Source: CAWGYT01 sp963826795
GTDB lineage: Bacteria > Planctomycetota > Planctomycetia > Pirellulales > Pirellulaceae
DNA: 64,000 bases
Reading direction: 5' to 3'
Assembly: GCA_963826795.1 (NCBI GenBank)
Contig: CAWGYT010000004.1
Location: 496,001-560,000, forward strand
Below the pieces are notes generated by a model, which did no database searches, was not told the DNA's origin, and saw only the letters and a list, made by a program, of their open reading frames with translations. Made by a program: the position numbers and the translations under genes. Every line of letters begins with the position of its first letter. The stretch's first letter is position 1. This document shows, in pieces, positions 1 to 9,286 of the stretch.

Positions 1-310
1 GGCCGATGAGGTCGAACGCTTGAGCTGACCCCGCGACGCGTAGCCGCACCTGTCCGCGAGGTTCGGGTGGTGGGACGGGGCGGCGGTGGAACTTGCCGTA
101 CAGTCCCAAATGAATATGAAGCGTGCGGTTGCCGCTGAAGACGTAGAACAAATGTTTACCGTGGGCCTCGACCGCTTTCAGCAATCGCCGGTCCAGCTGT
201 GCCGCGCCCTCCGTGAAGCGACCCTGGGGTGAGCTCACCCGCAGCCGCTGCTGGACGTACGCCTGGCGGTGATCCTGGGCGATCCGGTGGATCGTATGGC
301 CTTCAGGCAT
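1..310 (-). CDS. nei: Nei/Fpg-family DNA glycosylase, N-terminal part
   Basis: The reading frame starts at the ATG at 310 and runs off the left edge of the window, so only about 103 residues are visible. The N-terminus MPEGHTIHRIAQDH carries the Pro2-Glu3 pair that forms the catalytic centre of Fpg/Nei glycosylases, and the MPEGHT start is typical of the Nei branch (endonuclease VIII, removal of oxidised pyrimidines) rather than MutM. GKHLFYVFSG and LHIHLGLYGKF match the conserved beta-sandwich strands of the N-terminal domain. The helix-two-turn-helix and zinc finger would lie outside the window. The isochorismatase-like gene ends 6 nt upstream on the same strand, so the two are probably co-transcribed. 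Family is confident; the exact Nei subgroup is inferred. Confidence 0.85.
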   Translation of the reverse strand, partial: MPEGHTIHRIAQDHRQAYVQQRLRVSSPQGRFTEGAAQLDRRLLKAVEAHGKHLFYVFSGNRTLHIHLGLYGKFHRRPVPPPEPRGQVRLRVAGSAQAFDLIG

Positions 311-316
311 GCGCGA

Positions 317-1242
317 CTACTCGTCGGCCGGTGCGTTTGAGCTCGGCGCATCCCGAAACCGAAAGGGCTCGCCGCCGGTCACTTGGTCACTGGTGAACGT
401 CGGACACCAGTACTTCTCGACATGTGCCACGACCAAGTCCGTGCCCGCGAAGTGATTCACGTGGGGAGGCCGTCGGTGGTCATACATCGTGTCGGTCATG
501 TCGCGGATCAGCGCGACGTCCGGACCCAGCTTGACCAGTTGCCGAATCCCGAAAGGCCGTCCCAGGACGCACATGTTGAGATGGACGCCCATGATCGCGA
601 CATGTTTGACCTCGAATTGAGTCAACAGATTGTAGAGCTCTTGGGCGTGATCCGTGACCGCGTCTTGTTCCGCGATTTCGAGCGTCTCGATCTGCCGCGA
701 CCAGGCCTCGCGAATCGTGCATTTTTGTTCGCAATCGCAACCCATGTCCGAGTCGTCGATGGGCAGGTCCGTTTCGCGCGTTGGATCGGGCCAATTCCAG
801 CAAGTTCCCCAACGCATTGACGTGGTGAACGTAACGGGCGGCGTCGCCTGCGGCGCGGTCTGGCGCGGAGCCGGGCGGGCGTTCCCTCGTAGGCCTGAAC
901 GCACGTGCTGGGAGCGTGAATAATCAGCGCTCCGCGCTGCCTGAAATTCTCCAGCAGCCGATTCATCGGCTTGGCCAACTCGCCAACTCGCTCGGCGGCC
1001 CCTCGGCACCAGTGGTCATCCCACATATCGCAAACAATGACGGCAGTATGCTGTGGATCCCATTGAACCGACGACTCGGAGACCGGGCCGCCGGATCCCT
1101 GGGAGTTCGCCGGCCGCGATCGCAGAGTCAGCTGGAGCATTTCCGCTCCCCGCACGACGTCCGGCCACGCGATTCCGCTCAACAGCAGTGCCATAACCAA
1201 ACACACTCGGCTGCTGGCCGGCCGATGATGACGATGGGACAT
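317..1242 (-). CDS. Isochorismatase-family cysteine hydrolase, secreted (frameshifted)
   Basis: The start at 1242 follows AAGGAA and gives a signal peptide (MSHRHHRPASSRVCLVMALL...). The mature part begins with the family strand AVIVCDMWDDHW, whose Asp belongs to the Asp-Lys-Cys triad. The frame breaks near 860-895, after TCVQAYEGTPARLRAR, and continues in another frame with DPTRETDLPIDDSDMGCD, EQKCTIREAW and HVAIMGVHLNMCVLGRPFG, which contains the catalytic Cys. The two halves join into one normal-length protein (about 305 residues) with no gap, so a single-base error or a very recent mutation is more likely than old decay. Members hydrolyse small amide or enol-ether substrates; the substrate here is unknown. 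The gene lies just upstream of the Nei gene on the same strand. Confidence 0.75.
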
Positions 1243-1321
1243 CTTGAAATTCCTTGATGGCTGAAACACGGACAACCCGACGCATGCCAGGATTAAGCTG
1301 TGACGCAGCCCTGACCGAATC

Positions 1322-2164
1322 TTAGCCGCTCGTATCCCGTTCTACCAGCGACTGCCAGATCTGCGGCGAGACGGACCAACGCCAGCGACCCTCTTCGCGT
1401 TGTGTTTGCACGGGGCAGCCGAAGGCCAGACTGAGCAGTTGATTCGTCAATACTTTCACGGGCGGGCCACTGCCGACAACTCGCCCGCCGCTCAGGACCA
1501 GGACTTCATCGGTGTTGGGCAATAGATCTTCAAGGTGGTGGGTGACGGTGATCAGCGTCAATTCGGGGCGCTGTTGCGTGAGCTGATCGAGGCTTGCCAG
1601 GAGCGTTTCGCGGCCGAGCAGATCGAGCGACGCGGCGGGTTCGTCAAGGATCAATAATTGGGGATGTTGGACGAGTGCTCGGGCCAGCCACGTTCGACTG
1701 AATTGCCCGGATGACAGCGTTTCGACGGTCTGGCGCGCGTGGCCGGCCAGCCCCACCTCGGCCAAAGCCTGTTCGGCAAGTTCAAGTTGGGAGGGTGAGG
1801 GCCGATCGAAGAACGTCGTCAGGTGGCCGAACAAGCCGGTGGCGACCAGCTGGCGCGCGGTCATGCCGCGGTCGAGCAGACGGACGAGAGAGGGATCCAC
1901 GACGCCGATCCGGCGCCGCAAGCGGTGGACCTCGGTTTGTCCTAGCCGTTCGCCCAGCACTTGGACCGAGCCCGAGGTGATATGGCCGTAGGCCGTGATG
2001 GCCCGCAGCAGCGTCGACTTGCCGCTCCCGTTCGGACCCAGGATGGCCGCCTTCGCGCCCCGCGGCAGGCACCAATTCAGATCCTCCAGGATCCGCGTTC
2101 CGGGCACGTCGACGCAGAGCTGCCGGATGTCTAAGGCGGGATCCTTCGCGATGGCCGTATTCAA
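1322..2164 (-). CDS. ABC-type ATPase subunit (single nucleotide-binding domain)
   Basis: This is a single ATP-binding cassette: Walker A GPNGSGKSTLL, a signature variant LSSGQFSR (LSGGQ-like), Walker B LLILDEPAASLDLLG and switch His in TVTHH. No membrane subunit is adjacent. The C-terminal extension (VQTQREEGRWRWSVSPQIW) resembles stand-alone ModF/YlmA-like cassettes, whose transport role is unclear. The only ATG would be at 2281, but residues before the domain are low-complexity Arg/Gly sequence overlapping a local repeat. A TTG at 2164 (LNTAIAKDPALDIRQL) places the start at the domain edge and is preferred. About 280 residues. Function as an ATPase is confident; the partner and substrate cannot be seen. 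Confidence 0.8.
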   Translation of the reverse strand: MNTAIAKDPALDIRQLCVDVPGTRILEDLNWCLPRGAKAAILGPNGSGKSTLLRAITAYGHITSGSVQVLGERLGQTEVHRLRRRIGVVDPSLVRLLDRGMTARQLVATGLFGHLTTFFDRPSPSQLELAEQALAEVGLAGHARQTVETLSSGQFSRTWLARALVQHPQLLILDEPAASLDLLGRETLLASLDQLTQQRPELTLITVTHHLEDLLPNTDEVLVLSGGRVVGSGPPVKVLTNQLLSLAFGCPVQTQREEGRWRWSVSPQIWQSLVERDTSG

Positions 2165-2247
2165 GGTCGTCGGTTCTTCAGGGCCAGTGGCGGCGAGTTG
2201 GCGACGGAGCGGTCCGAAGTATAACGCTTGGATCCGGCTCGTGCGAC

Positions 2248-2630
2248 GCCGTCCCGCGCGACGCCGTCCCGCGGGGACCACGTCAGCTTCTGCGGGCGTC
2301 GGAAGCCGCGCGAAAAGGGGTCAGGTCTTTTTTTCGAGGCGACTTACGGCAAATGCGCAGAAGGTGATGTGAGGGGCATCGTGTGCTGGGTCTGGAGCTT
2401 TCTTTGATAGACCGTCTGGAGTTTTCCCTGGAGTTTTCCCTGGAAAGTAGACCGTCTGGATCTTTGGTCTGGATCTTTGCTGCAGCTTCGGGCCGCCCAC
2501 TTGTGTGAAGACGGACGACTCGACGACTACCTAAGAACTCGCCCAGGCTGCCCCTATGTCAGGAGACCGAACATCACCGCCGCCGCCTAATCATTACAAT
2601 TGCTGACGTGGATGCCGTCCCGCGCGACGC
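2248..2630. repeat. Local repeat GCCGTCCCGCGCGACGCC
   Basis: The 18-base word GCCGTCCCGCGCGACGCC occurs around 2248-2275, where it is followed by a second partial copy, and again at about 2612-2630. These places are just upstream of the ABC gene and just downstream of the glycosyltransferase gene. The word between these positions is a small example of the unit-duplication habit seen across the window. No coding role is apparent, and the 371 bases from 2282 to 2652 hold no gene that I can recognise. Confidence 0.5.
2312..2397. repeat. Dispersed repeat, uninterrupted copy of the IS target at 48.3/49.8 kb
   Basis: From GGTCAGGTC at 2319 onward, 79 bases match 49822-49900 at equal length with a few substitutions, including GACTTACGGCAAATGCGCAG and GTGAGGGGCATCG. 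The preceding GAAAAGG also matches the sequence left of the insertion sequence at 48312-48318. This locus is therefore an empty-site version of the sequence interrupted at 48328-49821. It also carries the GAAAAGGGGTCAGGTC half-site seen in the long palindromes at 60.8 and 63.2 kb. Downstream, 2398-2480 holds short imperfect duplications such as GGAGTTTTCCCT repeated twice. No open frame of interest overlaps. Confidence 0.85.
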
Positions 2631-2652
2631 CGACTCGGGCGGTGACCCCGAA

Positions 2653-3482
2653 TCAGCCGGGCATTGAGGCCGAGCGCCATTCGCGCCAGACCAGTTGCGG
2701 AAAGACCCACGCATCGACCGCGTAACGCCGCGCCAGTCGTTTGGGCTCGGACATCATCCGGTAGAACCATTCGAGTCCGGATCGCCGCATCCAGACGGGC
2801 GCCTGCTTTTTCTCTCCCGCCATGAAATCGATCGTCGCCCCGACGCAAAGCGTGACTTTTGCCGGAAACTGGCGGTGATGTCGGTGCACCCAGATTTCCT
2901 GTTTGGGGGCCCCGAGGCCCACCACGATCAGTTCGGGCGCGGCATCGCCGAGCAATCGCAGGATCTTTGTTTCTTCCCGTGGATCCCGCTCGAAGCCAAG
3001 CGGTGGGCTGTAGGTTCCCACGATCTTGACGCCCGGATATTGGCCGGAGATCCGTGCGGCCGCTTTGTCCGCGACCCCCGGAAGCGCCCCGAGCAGGAAA
3101 CATCGCAGCTTGCACGCGGCGGCAGATTGCCAAACAGCAGAGGGACCAGCTCGGATCCCGCAACACGTTCCGGGAGTGGTTTGCCTAACAAGCGGGAGGC
3201 AACAATGATCGGCAACCCGTCGGCCAGGACCAAGTGGGCATCCGCATAAACGCGGCGCAGGGCTTCGTTGGTTTGCAGCATCACTGCATGATCGACGTTG
3301 GGAGTGACGACAAAGCGGCAGTGCGAATTCGGATCTTCCAGCCAGTCTTGAATCCGCTGGACCGACTCACGCATGGTCAGGACGTCGATCTCGGCGCCAA
3401 ACAGACGCACACGCGTCGAAGGAGTTGTATTGCTGAACGAGTAGCAAGTCGAATCGGAGGGTTCCGCGAGTTGGGAGGTCAT
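2653..3482 (-). CDS. WecG/TagA/CpsF-family glycosyltransferase (frameshifted)
   Basis: The N-terminal half (from 3482) contains VRLFGAEIDVLTMRESVQ and VVTPNVDHAVMLQTNEALRR, the standard opening of the GT26 family, then LADGLPIIVASRLLGKPLPERVAGSEL. Near 3115 the frame breaks in a GC-rich stretch (CTGCCGCCGCG); restoring one base continues with ACKLRCFLLGALPGVADKAA and later PELIVVGLGAPKQEIW and CVGATIDFMAGEKKQAPVWM. Reconstructed length is about 276 residues, normal for the family. These enzymes add N-acetylmannosaminuronic acid or a similar sugar to an undecaprenyl-linked intermediate at the cytoplasmic membrane. The upstream neighbour on the same strand is a Wzz/GumC-like protein, so the pair probably serves exopolysaccharide assembly. 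Confidence 0.8.
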
Positions 3483-3561
3483 GGGCAGGTGGGATCCAGG
3501 CAGTCGGGGTGTTGTTGGTCGTGGCCCTGGCGCCTCCCTGGCGGACTCGTTTCGTCCATGG

Positions 3562-3643
3562 TTCGGCGATTCAGTTCGGCGATTCAGTTCGGCTGTTCAG
3601 TTCGGCTGTTCAGTTCGGCGATTGAGTTCGGCGATTGAGTTCG
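3562..3643. repeat. Minisatellite, 13-bp unit, six copies
   Basis: Six consecutive 13-bp units of the form TTCGGC(GA/TG)TT(C/G)AG fill the gap between the glycosyltransferase and Wzz-like genes, followed by a partial seventh. Variants occur in adjacent pairs (units 1-2, 3-4 and 5-6 are identical within pairs), which points to stepwise duplication of pairs or single units. The unit is not a multiple of three and lies outside genes. Confidence 0.9.
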
Positions 3644-3661
3644 ATGGATCCGTACGGCGGA

Positions 3662-5323
3662 TCAAACGTCCTTCAGTGACCCATCCGTTGGCAAGTCAAT
3701 TTGCAACGGAGGCAGGGGCGACTTGCCCGTCGGGTTGGCCGCGGGGGGCGCCGGCGGGACGGCGGACGAGGAGGCACCACGCGGTGGCGCCGCGTCGCAC
3801 GCGCGGCGCTGGGGAGGCGTGGTTTGTATCGGAACGCCCGCTCGATCGCTCTGTCTCCGGCCCGTTGCGGGCAACTCGGGCGTCGCCGCGACGGCTTGAT
3901 CGGCTTGCCGCCGACCCAAGACGCGACCGGCGGCGGCCACGCGATCGGTCCAACGTCGCCCGACGCTGCGTTGCCCTTTTTCGGTCGATGGGTCGACCAG
4001 GAGAAAAAAGCACCCCAAGCCGACTCCCAGGCCGCCCATCCAGGAGGCGATCATCAGCATCAGTCGGCCGGGGCCAACGGGACCATCTCCGACATCGGGT
4101 TTCCCGGTCGGTGTGATCAAACTGGCCTTGTGGGCGGCCTGGCGACTGGCGCGGGCCTCGGCCAACGCCCGTTGCGACTCCTTGACCTGCTCGCTCCGGT
4201 CCTGCACGTTGGCCACCAGGATCTCGTATCGCGCCCGCATCGACGCCAGCTTGTTCAGGCGATCCTGCACGTCCGCCATTTGGTGCTCGTGTGACTGAAT
4301 CAGTGCGGAGGTGACATCGGCATCGGCCTGCAATCCCCGAATCGCCGTTTCCAGTTCTTCGTACAGGTCATTGCGGATCTCGGCCTCGGCGGCTTGAGCG
4401 GCCCGCACGCTGGGGTGCGTCGCGTTCATTTTGCCGAGCAACTCGGCGACGCGGAGTTGAGCGTCGACGAGGCCATCCTTCAGACGCCGGAGAGCAGGTT
4501 GCGATTCGAGCAACCGGTTGGAGGTGGCCACGATCGTGGCAGGATTCGCCCGGGCGTTGGTCAGGAACAGCAACTGCTCCTCTTGCTCGGTGCGGGCCGC
4601 ACGCGCATTGCGCAAGTCGTTCTTGATTTGAGTGAGCGCCGTGCGGAGATTGCTCTCGCCCGTGCCCGTTTGACTCAACGTTCGCAGTTCGCCGAGGTCA
4701 CTCCCGACTTCACGCTCCATCGTCTCCAGAATCCGCGTCGATTCGTCCAGGTTCTCCTGCGTCAGCTTAAGTCGCTCGGTCAACTCCCGAATCACGCTCT
4801 CCGTGCGGCGATTCCGCAGTTCGCTGAGATGGAGCTGCACGTGGCGTGTCAGTGCCTTGACGCGTTGCACCGCCTGATCGACGCTGCCGCCTTTGACCTG
4901 CAAATAGATGACTTCCGTCTGCCCAAATTCGGCACCTTTGGGCACCGTCAGCGTGATCCCGTCCAGGAACGCCGACACGTCGGATGGAGTGATCTGGGAC
5001 GGCTCGGACTTTTTCTCCGAGCCTTCCAGCTCCTCGAGGGCGTTCTGCACCACCTGTCGATTGCGGGCAATCTGCAGGATCATTTCTTGTGCGGCCTTGC
5101 GGGCATCGGTTGTCCCGAAGCGACCCGAGCGACTGAGTTCCCCGACGGCTTCATCCCGGACCAGCAGTCCCTGGGACGCCACCCAGGTCGGTGGCCTCAA
5201 GAGGGCATAGCCGGTCCCGAGCAGACCGATGACGAATGTCGGCACAAGCCAGACTTTCGCGTTTTCCCGCATTAGCTGCCACTGTTTTCTGACCATGTCG
5301 ACGTTTTTCGAGGAAGCCTTCAT
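3662..5323 (-). CDS. Wzz/GumC-like polysaccharide chain-length regulator
   Basis: A 553-residue protein with the polysaccharide co-polymerase plan: N-terminal membrane segment (VWLVPTFVIGLLGTGYALL, about residues 25-43), a long periplasmic region with heptad-rich helices (about residues 150-400, many Leu/Glu/Arg repeats), and a second membrane segment near residue 430 (LMLMIASWMGGLGVGLGCFF). The cytoplasmic tail is Pro/Ala/Arg-rich and lacks a BY-kinase domain, so any kinase partner is elsewhere. ARYEILVANVQDRSEQVKES resembles the GNVR-type region before the second membrane segment. Such proteins set glycan chain length with a Wzy polymerase. The start at 5323 is the first ATG; an ATG at 5296 is an alternative. 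Divergent from the sulfatase gene with about 90 bp between. Confidence 0.75.
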   Translation of the reverse strand: MKASSKNVDMVRKQWQLMRENAKVWLVPTFVIGLLGTGYALLRPPTWVASQGLLVRDEAVGELSRSGRFGTTDARKAAQEMILQIARNRQVVQNALEELEGSEKKSEPSQITPSDVSAFLDGITLTVPKGAEFGQTEVIYLQVKGGSVDQAVQRVKALTRHVQLHLSELRNRRTESVIRELTERLKLTQENLDESTRILETMEREVGSDLGELRTLSQTGTGESNLRTALTQIKNDLRNARAARTEQEEQLLFLTNARANPATIVATSNRLLESQPALRRLKDGLVDAQLRVAELLGKMNATHPSVRAAQAAEAEIRNDLYEELETAIRGLQADADVTSALIQSHEHQMADVQDRLNKLASMRARYEILVANVQDRSEQVKESQRALAEARASRQAAHKASLITPTGKPDVGDGPVGPGRLMLMIASWMGGLGVGLGCFFLLVDPSTEKGQRSVGRRWTDRVAAAGRVLGRRQADQAVAATPELPATGRRQSDRAGVPIQTTPPQRRACDAAPPRGASSSAVPPAPPAANPTGKSPLPPLQIDLPTDGSLKDV

Positions 5324-5413
5324 GTCGTATTTTTCCGATCGTGCGAAATCCCATTCCAGAAAAACTCGTGGTAAAGTGTAGCCCGCGCATAACGAATCTA
5401 GGGGGCAAGTTTG

Positions 5414-7239
5414 ATGCGTCAGATCCGGCAGTTGGGCACCGTAGTCACCACATTCCTACTTTTCTTTTGGAGTTGGCATGGTCCGATTCCGGCGAACGGG
5501 GTTGCTCAGCAGCCGGCAGGGCGTCCCAACGTGCTGATTGTGTTGACCGACGACCAGGGATACGGCGATGTGCAATCGCACGGCAACCCCTGGTTGCAGA
5601 CACCGCATCTCGATCGGCTGGCCCAGGACGGCGCACGTTTGGATCGCTTCTTTGTGAGTCCTGTTTGTGCGCCCACGCGCGCCAGTCTGCTAACGGGGCG
5701 CTGGCATCTCCGCACGGGCGTTCACGGCGTCACGCGAGGTTACGAGACGATGCGGAGTGAAGAGGTGACACTCGCCGAGATCTTTCGCGACGCGGGATAC
5801 GCAACCGCGGCCTTCGGGAAATGGCATAATGGGGCTCATTATCCGGAAGATCCTCGCGGACAAGGATTCGAGCAGTTCTACGGATTCTGTGGAGGGCACT
5901 TCAACAACTATTTCGACTCGCGCGTTCAACAGAATGGCCGCGAGGTGACGTTTGCGGGCTTTCTTCCCGATCGCCTGACAGATCACGCCATCGAATTCAT
6001 CGAAGCCCATCGCGAACAGCCGTGGCTCTGTTATCTCGCACTGAATACACCCCACAGCCCGTGGCAGGTTCCGGACGAGTATTGGCAGCGGTTTGCCACG
6101 CGCGATGACTTGCCGGACGACAAGGCGCGATGTGCCTACGCAATGGTCGAGAATATCGACGACAATCTTGGACGCCTGCTGGCATCGCTCGAGACGGAGG
6201 AATTGAGCGAGCAGACGATCGTCGTTTTCTTGACCGATAACGGCGCGAATTCAGAACGCTTTAACGCCGGCATGCGCGGTCGGAAGGGCTCGCTGCACGA
6301 AGGGGGAACGCGCGTCCCGTGTTTCCTGCGATGGCCCGGCAAGATTCCTTCCGGACACACGGTGCGTTCGATTTGCGCCATGTCGACTTGCTACCGACGC
6401 TGTGCGACTTGACGGAGGTCCGTCTGCCTGCCTCGGTCCAACTCGACGGCCAAAGTCTTGTTCCCCTGCTGCTGGAAGAACGATCGGCATGGTCGGACCG
6501 CCGACTGTTCACCCATTGGGGCGACAATCCCCAGAATCACAATCCGCGCGGAGATCGAGGTGCGGTGCGAACCGAGCGCTGGCGGGCGGTTCGCTCACAA
6601 GATCATTGGCAGTTGTTCGATGTCCAGCTGGATCCCGGCGAAACGCAAGACGTAGCCGCCAATCATCCGCAGGTCGTCAACGATCTGGCCTCACGCTTCG
6701 ATCGCTGGTTCGACGACGTGACACGCCCTGGGTTCGCTCCACTGCCCGTGCAGGTTGGGCACCCCGAAGCGCCGGAAGTGACGCTTCCCGGTCACGAGGC
6801 GATGCTTTTTCCAGCTGAAGGAATCGGGATTCGCTACCAAGGCAAGGCGGGTTGGGCCAACGATTGGATTACCGGTTGGACGGACGCGCGATCCTATCCC
6901 GCCTGGACGCTCCAAGTCGTCGCGCCGGGACCTTATCAGGTGCAGTTGCAGTTCGCCGCGCAGGAATCCCAAGTCGGCCAGTTGCTGCGCGTTGTCGCGG
7001 GTGACCGTGTCGTGTCGGTCACGATCGCCGCGGCGCACTTGGCTCCCGTGGTTCCAGGTCCGGATCGAGTCCCTCGCGGGGAAGTCGATGAACGGTCATG
7101 GGGCACGCTCGACGCGGGCACGCTGCAACTTGAGGCGGGCCTGCAACAGTTGACGGTCAGAGCGGATCAATTGCGGGCCTCAGAGATGGTGGAGTTGAAG
7201 GCCGTGACCCTGCGGCGCCTTGCCGCGACACCCCCGTGA
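5414..7239 (+). CDS. Secreted type I arylsulfatase (frameshifted)
   Basis: The ATG at 5414 follows AGGGGG and gives a signal peptide. The sulfatase domain starts with RPNVLIVLTDDQGYGDV (metal-binding Asp-Asp) and carries SPVCAPTRASLLTGR, the C-x-P-x-R motif whose Cys is converted to formylglycine. GKWHNG and HSPWQVP-type active-site segments follow, then VVFLTDNGA. Near 6362-6380, after RWPGKIPSGHTV, the frame is lost and resumes as HVDLLPTLCDLTEV. The two frames join into one sulfatase with the usual C-terminal subdomain (WRAVRSQDHWQLFDVQLDPG). About 150 extra residues at the C-terminus (from GHEAMLFPAEGIGIRYQ) look like a beta-rich carbohydrate-binding add-on. Substrate is probably a sulfated polysaccharide. 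A formylglycine-generating enzyme must be encoded elsewhere. Confidence 0.85.
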
Positions 7240-7638
7240 TCGGTTCTGCGCGGCATTTCGCCGTCTCATTGGGAGCGTCTCGATCAACGGGCGGGGAGCG
7301 ACCCCGCGGGCGGGGCGGAAAGGCCACGTCACCCCGGAGGCGGAGTCGGCCGAGCCGCCAAATTGCCGGGCAAGAAACTGATTTTGATCGCCGATTCCGC
7401 TCTGTCGTACAACCGGGGGCGGTATGGAGTCCGCCCTCACCCAATCGGCACGTGACGCTGCATCGGGTGAACCGACGGGATGTCGGATCGAAGTGGAAGG
7501 ATTCGTCAGCAACGCTCCAGCAAATGATCGACCGGCTGTCAGGGATCGATCGGGAGTTGGGGCTCCAGATTCCCGCTCCACCCGGGGAAACAAGGACCGC
7601 GATTCGCTCGAGCGGACGAGCTTCGAAGCATGCGCTGA
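7240..7638. other. Stretch without a recognised gene
   Basis: About 400 bases between the sulfatase stop and the receiver fragment. Open frames exist but none shows a recognisable domain, a credible ribosome site or a signal peptide. Because degraded genes follow on the right (receiver fragment, transposase, regulator tail), this is probably gene debris. Confidence 0.5.
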
Positions 7639-7788
7639 GTCGTCGAAGACGATGTCAATGAGCGAACGTTGCTGGCAGGCTACCTCCGGTTGTGCGGCTT
7701 TGAGGTAAGCGAGGCCGGCGACGGCGTGGAGGCGATGGAGTTTCTCGATCGGCAGGTTGTTGATTTGGTGGTTCTCGAAACCACTTGA
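7639..7788 (+). pseudogene. Response-regulator receiver fragment
   Basis: Fifty codons in one frame read VVEDDVNERTLLAGYLRLCG then FEVSEAGDGVEAMEFLDRQV and VDLVVLETT before a stop. This is the first half of a CheY-like receiver: the acidic pair EDD after strand 1, the A-x-D-G-x-E-A helix region, and strand 3, where the phosphorylated Asp would be expected (D-L-V-V-L-D in relatives) but Glu-Thr-Thr-stop is found. A stop lies directly in front, so no start exists and the second half is missing. It borders the decayed transposase, suggesting loss by rearrangement. Confidence 0.6.
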
Positions 7789-8009
7789 TCCCGATCGACG
7801 GGTCCGCCATTTGGATGTGTTGAGTAACTAGCCCTTAATCAAGTGAAGGCCGGGCGAGATTATAGCCTCCTGGCGACGGCGCACGGGGGGCCGTCCGGTA
7901 GTGCCGGTTCGAGTTGAACGAGTTGTCTCTTCGGTCATGGTGATGTTTCTTTGCGGGCTAGGCGTGGCGGCGGACCGGAGCATCCGGACTCCGGCTTCCA
8001 GGTCGTGGG

Positions 8010-8986
8010 TCAACATCGCAGTGGCCGGCTCAAGACGTCGAGGAGACGAAAGAAAGACGCTTGCCACGGATTCCAGGACAAGACTCGGTAGACGAGTCGT
8101 CGGCCCTGGCGGATGATTTGAGCCGGGATGTTCATCCACGCGTTGCGGAAGGTGGAGAAGTCCATCCGCAGCAGCCGTCGTTTTTCCTCCCGGTGCTTTT
8201 CTTTCCAGCGTCCCTGTTCGGGAAGCAGCAGCGCCGACCAGGCCTTCAGGCTCCAGGCCAGCGAGGCGATGACCATGTAGGCCCAGTTGCTGACCAGGTT
8301 GTCCAGCGGCGCGGTCAGCGCGTGGACACCACTCTTGTGTTGCTGAATCATGTTCTCTTGGTTACAGCGGCCATTGGCGTCGGCGACGATTTCTGCGGCC
8401 GACGACTCCCAGTCGTTGGTGATGTAGAAGAAGCAACGCTCGGTGTCGAAGAGTTTGCGTTGCCCCTGGCGGACTTCCAGATCCTTCCAGACAACCACCA
8501 TCCGATAGGTCTTTCCACATTGCGTCGGCGAGTAGCGAAACTCCGCCACGTATTCCTTGACCAACCGCGATGTTCTCGAACTGGCGCTGCTCGACGATAC
8601 GTTCTTTCACGTTTTCCGGACGTGCTCGAGGCTGTGTTCGCACCTCATACTTGGGCGGACGGCGCAACCGTCGCCAGGCGTTTTTCGGCAGGTTTTCCAC
8701 GATTTCGTACAGATTGGGCATGGCGTCGTAACCAAAGACGAACGGTCACGCCCTCCTCGTCCCAACGATCCAAATGCGCCGTTTGCGTGAAGTCGGTGTC
8801 ACCCCGCAGCCGGATCTTGCGGAAGCCGGCCCGGCGACAGAGCCGGACCGCGCGATCCAGATACTGGGCGGCGCCCTCATGGCTGGGACGATTTCCCGGA
8901 CGATTCACGATGAACAGCGGCTCGCCCGTGTTGGCCAGCGACACGAGCAAGGGGTGGTAGCCCCACTGTCCCTTGTGATTACCCCA
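8010..8986 (-). mobile_element. Decayed IS1380-family transposase
   Basis: Reading leftward, WGNHKGQWGYHPLLVSLANT, PGNRPSHEGAA and LRGDTDFTQTAHLDRWDEEG are IS1380-type landmarks. They are followed in a second frame by MPNLYEIVENLPKNAWRRL and RARPENVKERIVEQRQFENI, and in a third by KTYRMVVVWKDLEVRQGQ, FFYITNDWESSAAEIVADA, RCNQENMIQQHKSGVHAL and NLVSNWAYMVIASLAWSLKA. The frame changes near 8722 and 8565. A stop sits just before the first landmark, and the roughly 150 N-terminal residues of the family are missing. Terminal inverted repeats were not identified. The element therefore looks dead, and it abuts the truncated regulator on its right, which it may have broken. Confidence 0.8.
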
Positions 8987-9060
8987 TCAAACCCGCAACA
9001 ATCGCGAGAGTTTTCGAGTTTTTTCGCCTTCCAGCTCTTGCAGCCAGCGCCGTGCTGAAG

Positions 9061-9261
9061 ATGGCCGTTCGCCGCGGCATGGGGCGGTTCGCGATCCCCG
9101 CCTGCATCCAGGGCGACGTCGAGTCGATCTACGGCCTGCGTTACGTGGGAACGGCCGCAGGCGTGCGGGAACAGTTTTTCGCGGTCTCCCTCACGCCGCG
9201 TGTCAAGTATCCGGGCATCGTCGCCCTCCGCGCGGGCGGAGTTCGAGAGCGAATCGGGTAG
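9061..9261 (+). pseudogene. C-terminal fragment of an NhaR-like LysR regulator
   Basis: The 66 residues AVRRGMGRFAIPACIQGDVE..., YGLRYVGTAAGVREQFFAVS and LTPRVKYPGIVAL resemble the end of the effector domain of LysR-type regulators of the NhaR group, whose C-terminus has the pattern VREQFYAIS..R..HPAVVAI. The DNA-binding half is absent; the sequence on the left belongs to the decayed IS1380 element. The gene immediately to the right is a cation/proton antiporter, the kind of target NhaR controls, which supports the reading. It points toward the antiporter gene (convergent). Function is presumably lost. Confidence 0.55.
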
Positions 9262-9286
9262 AGCAGCGGGAAACTTGCATTGCGGT

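Noticed and set aside
3562..3643. Tandem repeat considered as an iteron-type replication origin
   Set aside because: No replication initiator gene, DnaA boxes or AT-rich unwinding region accompany it; many similar arrays with other units occur in the window.
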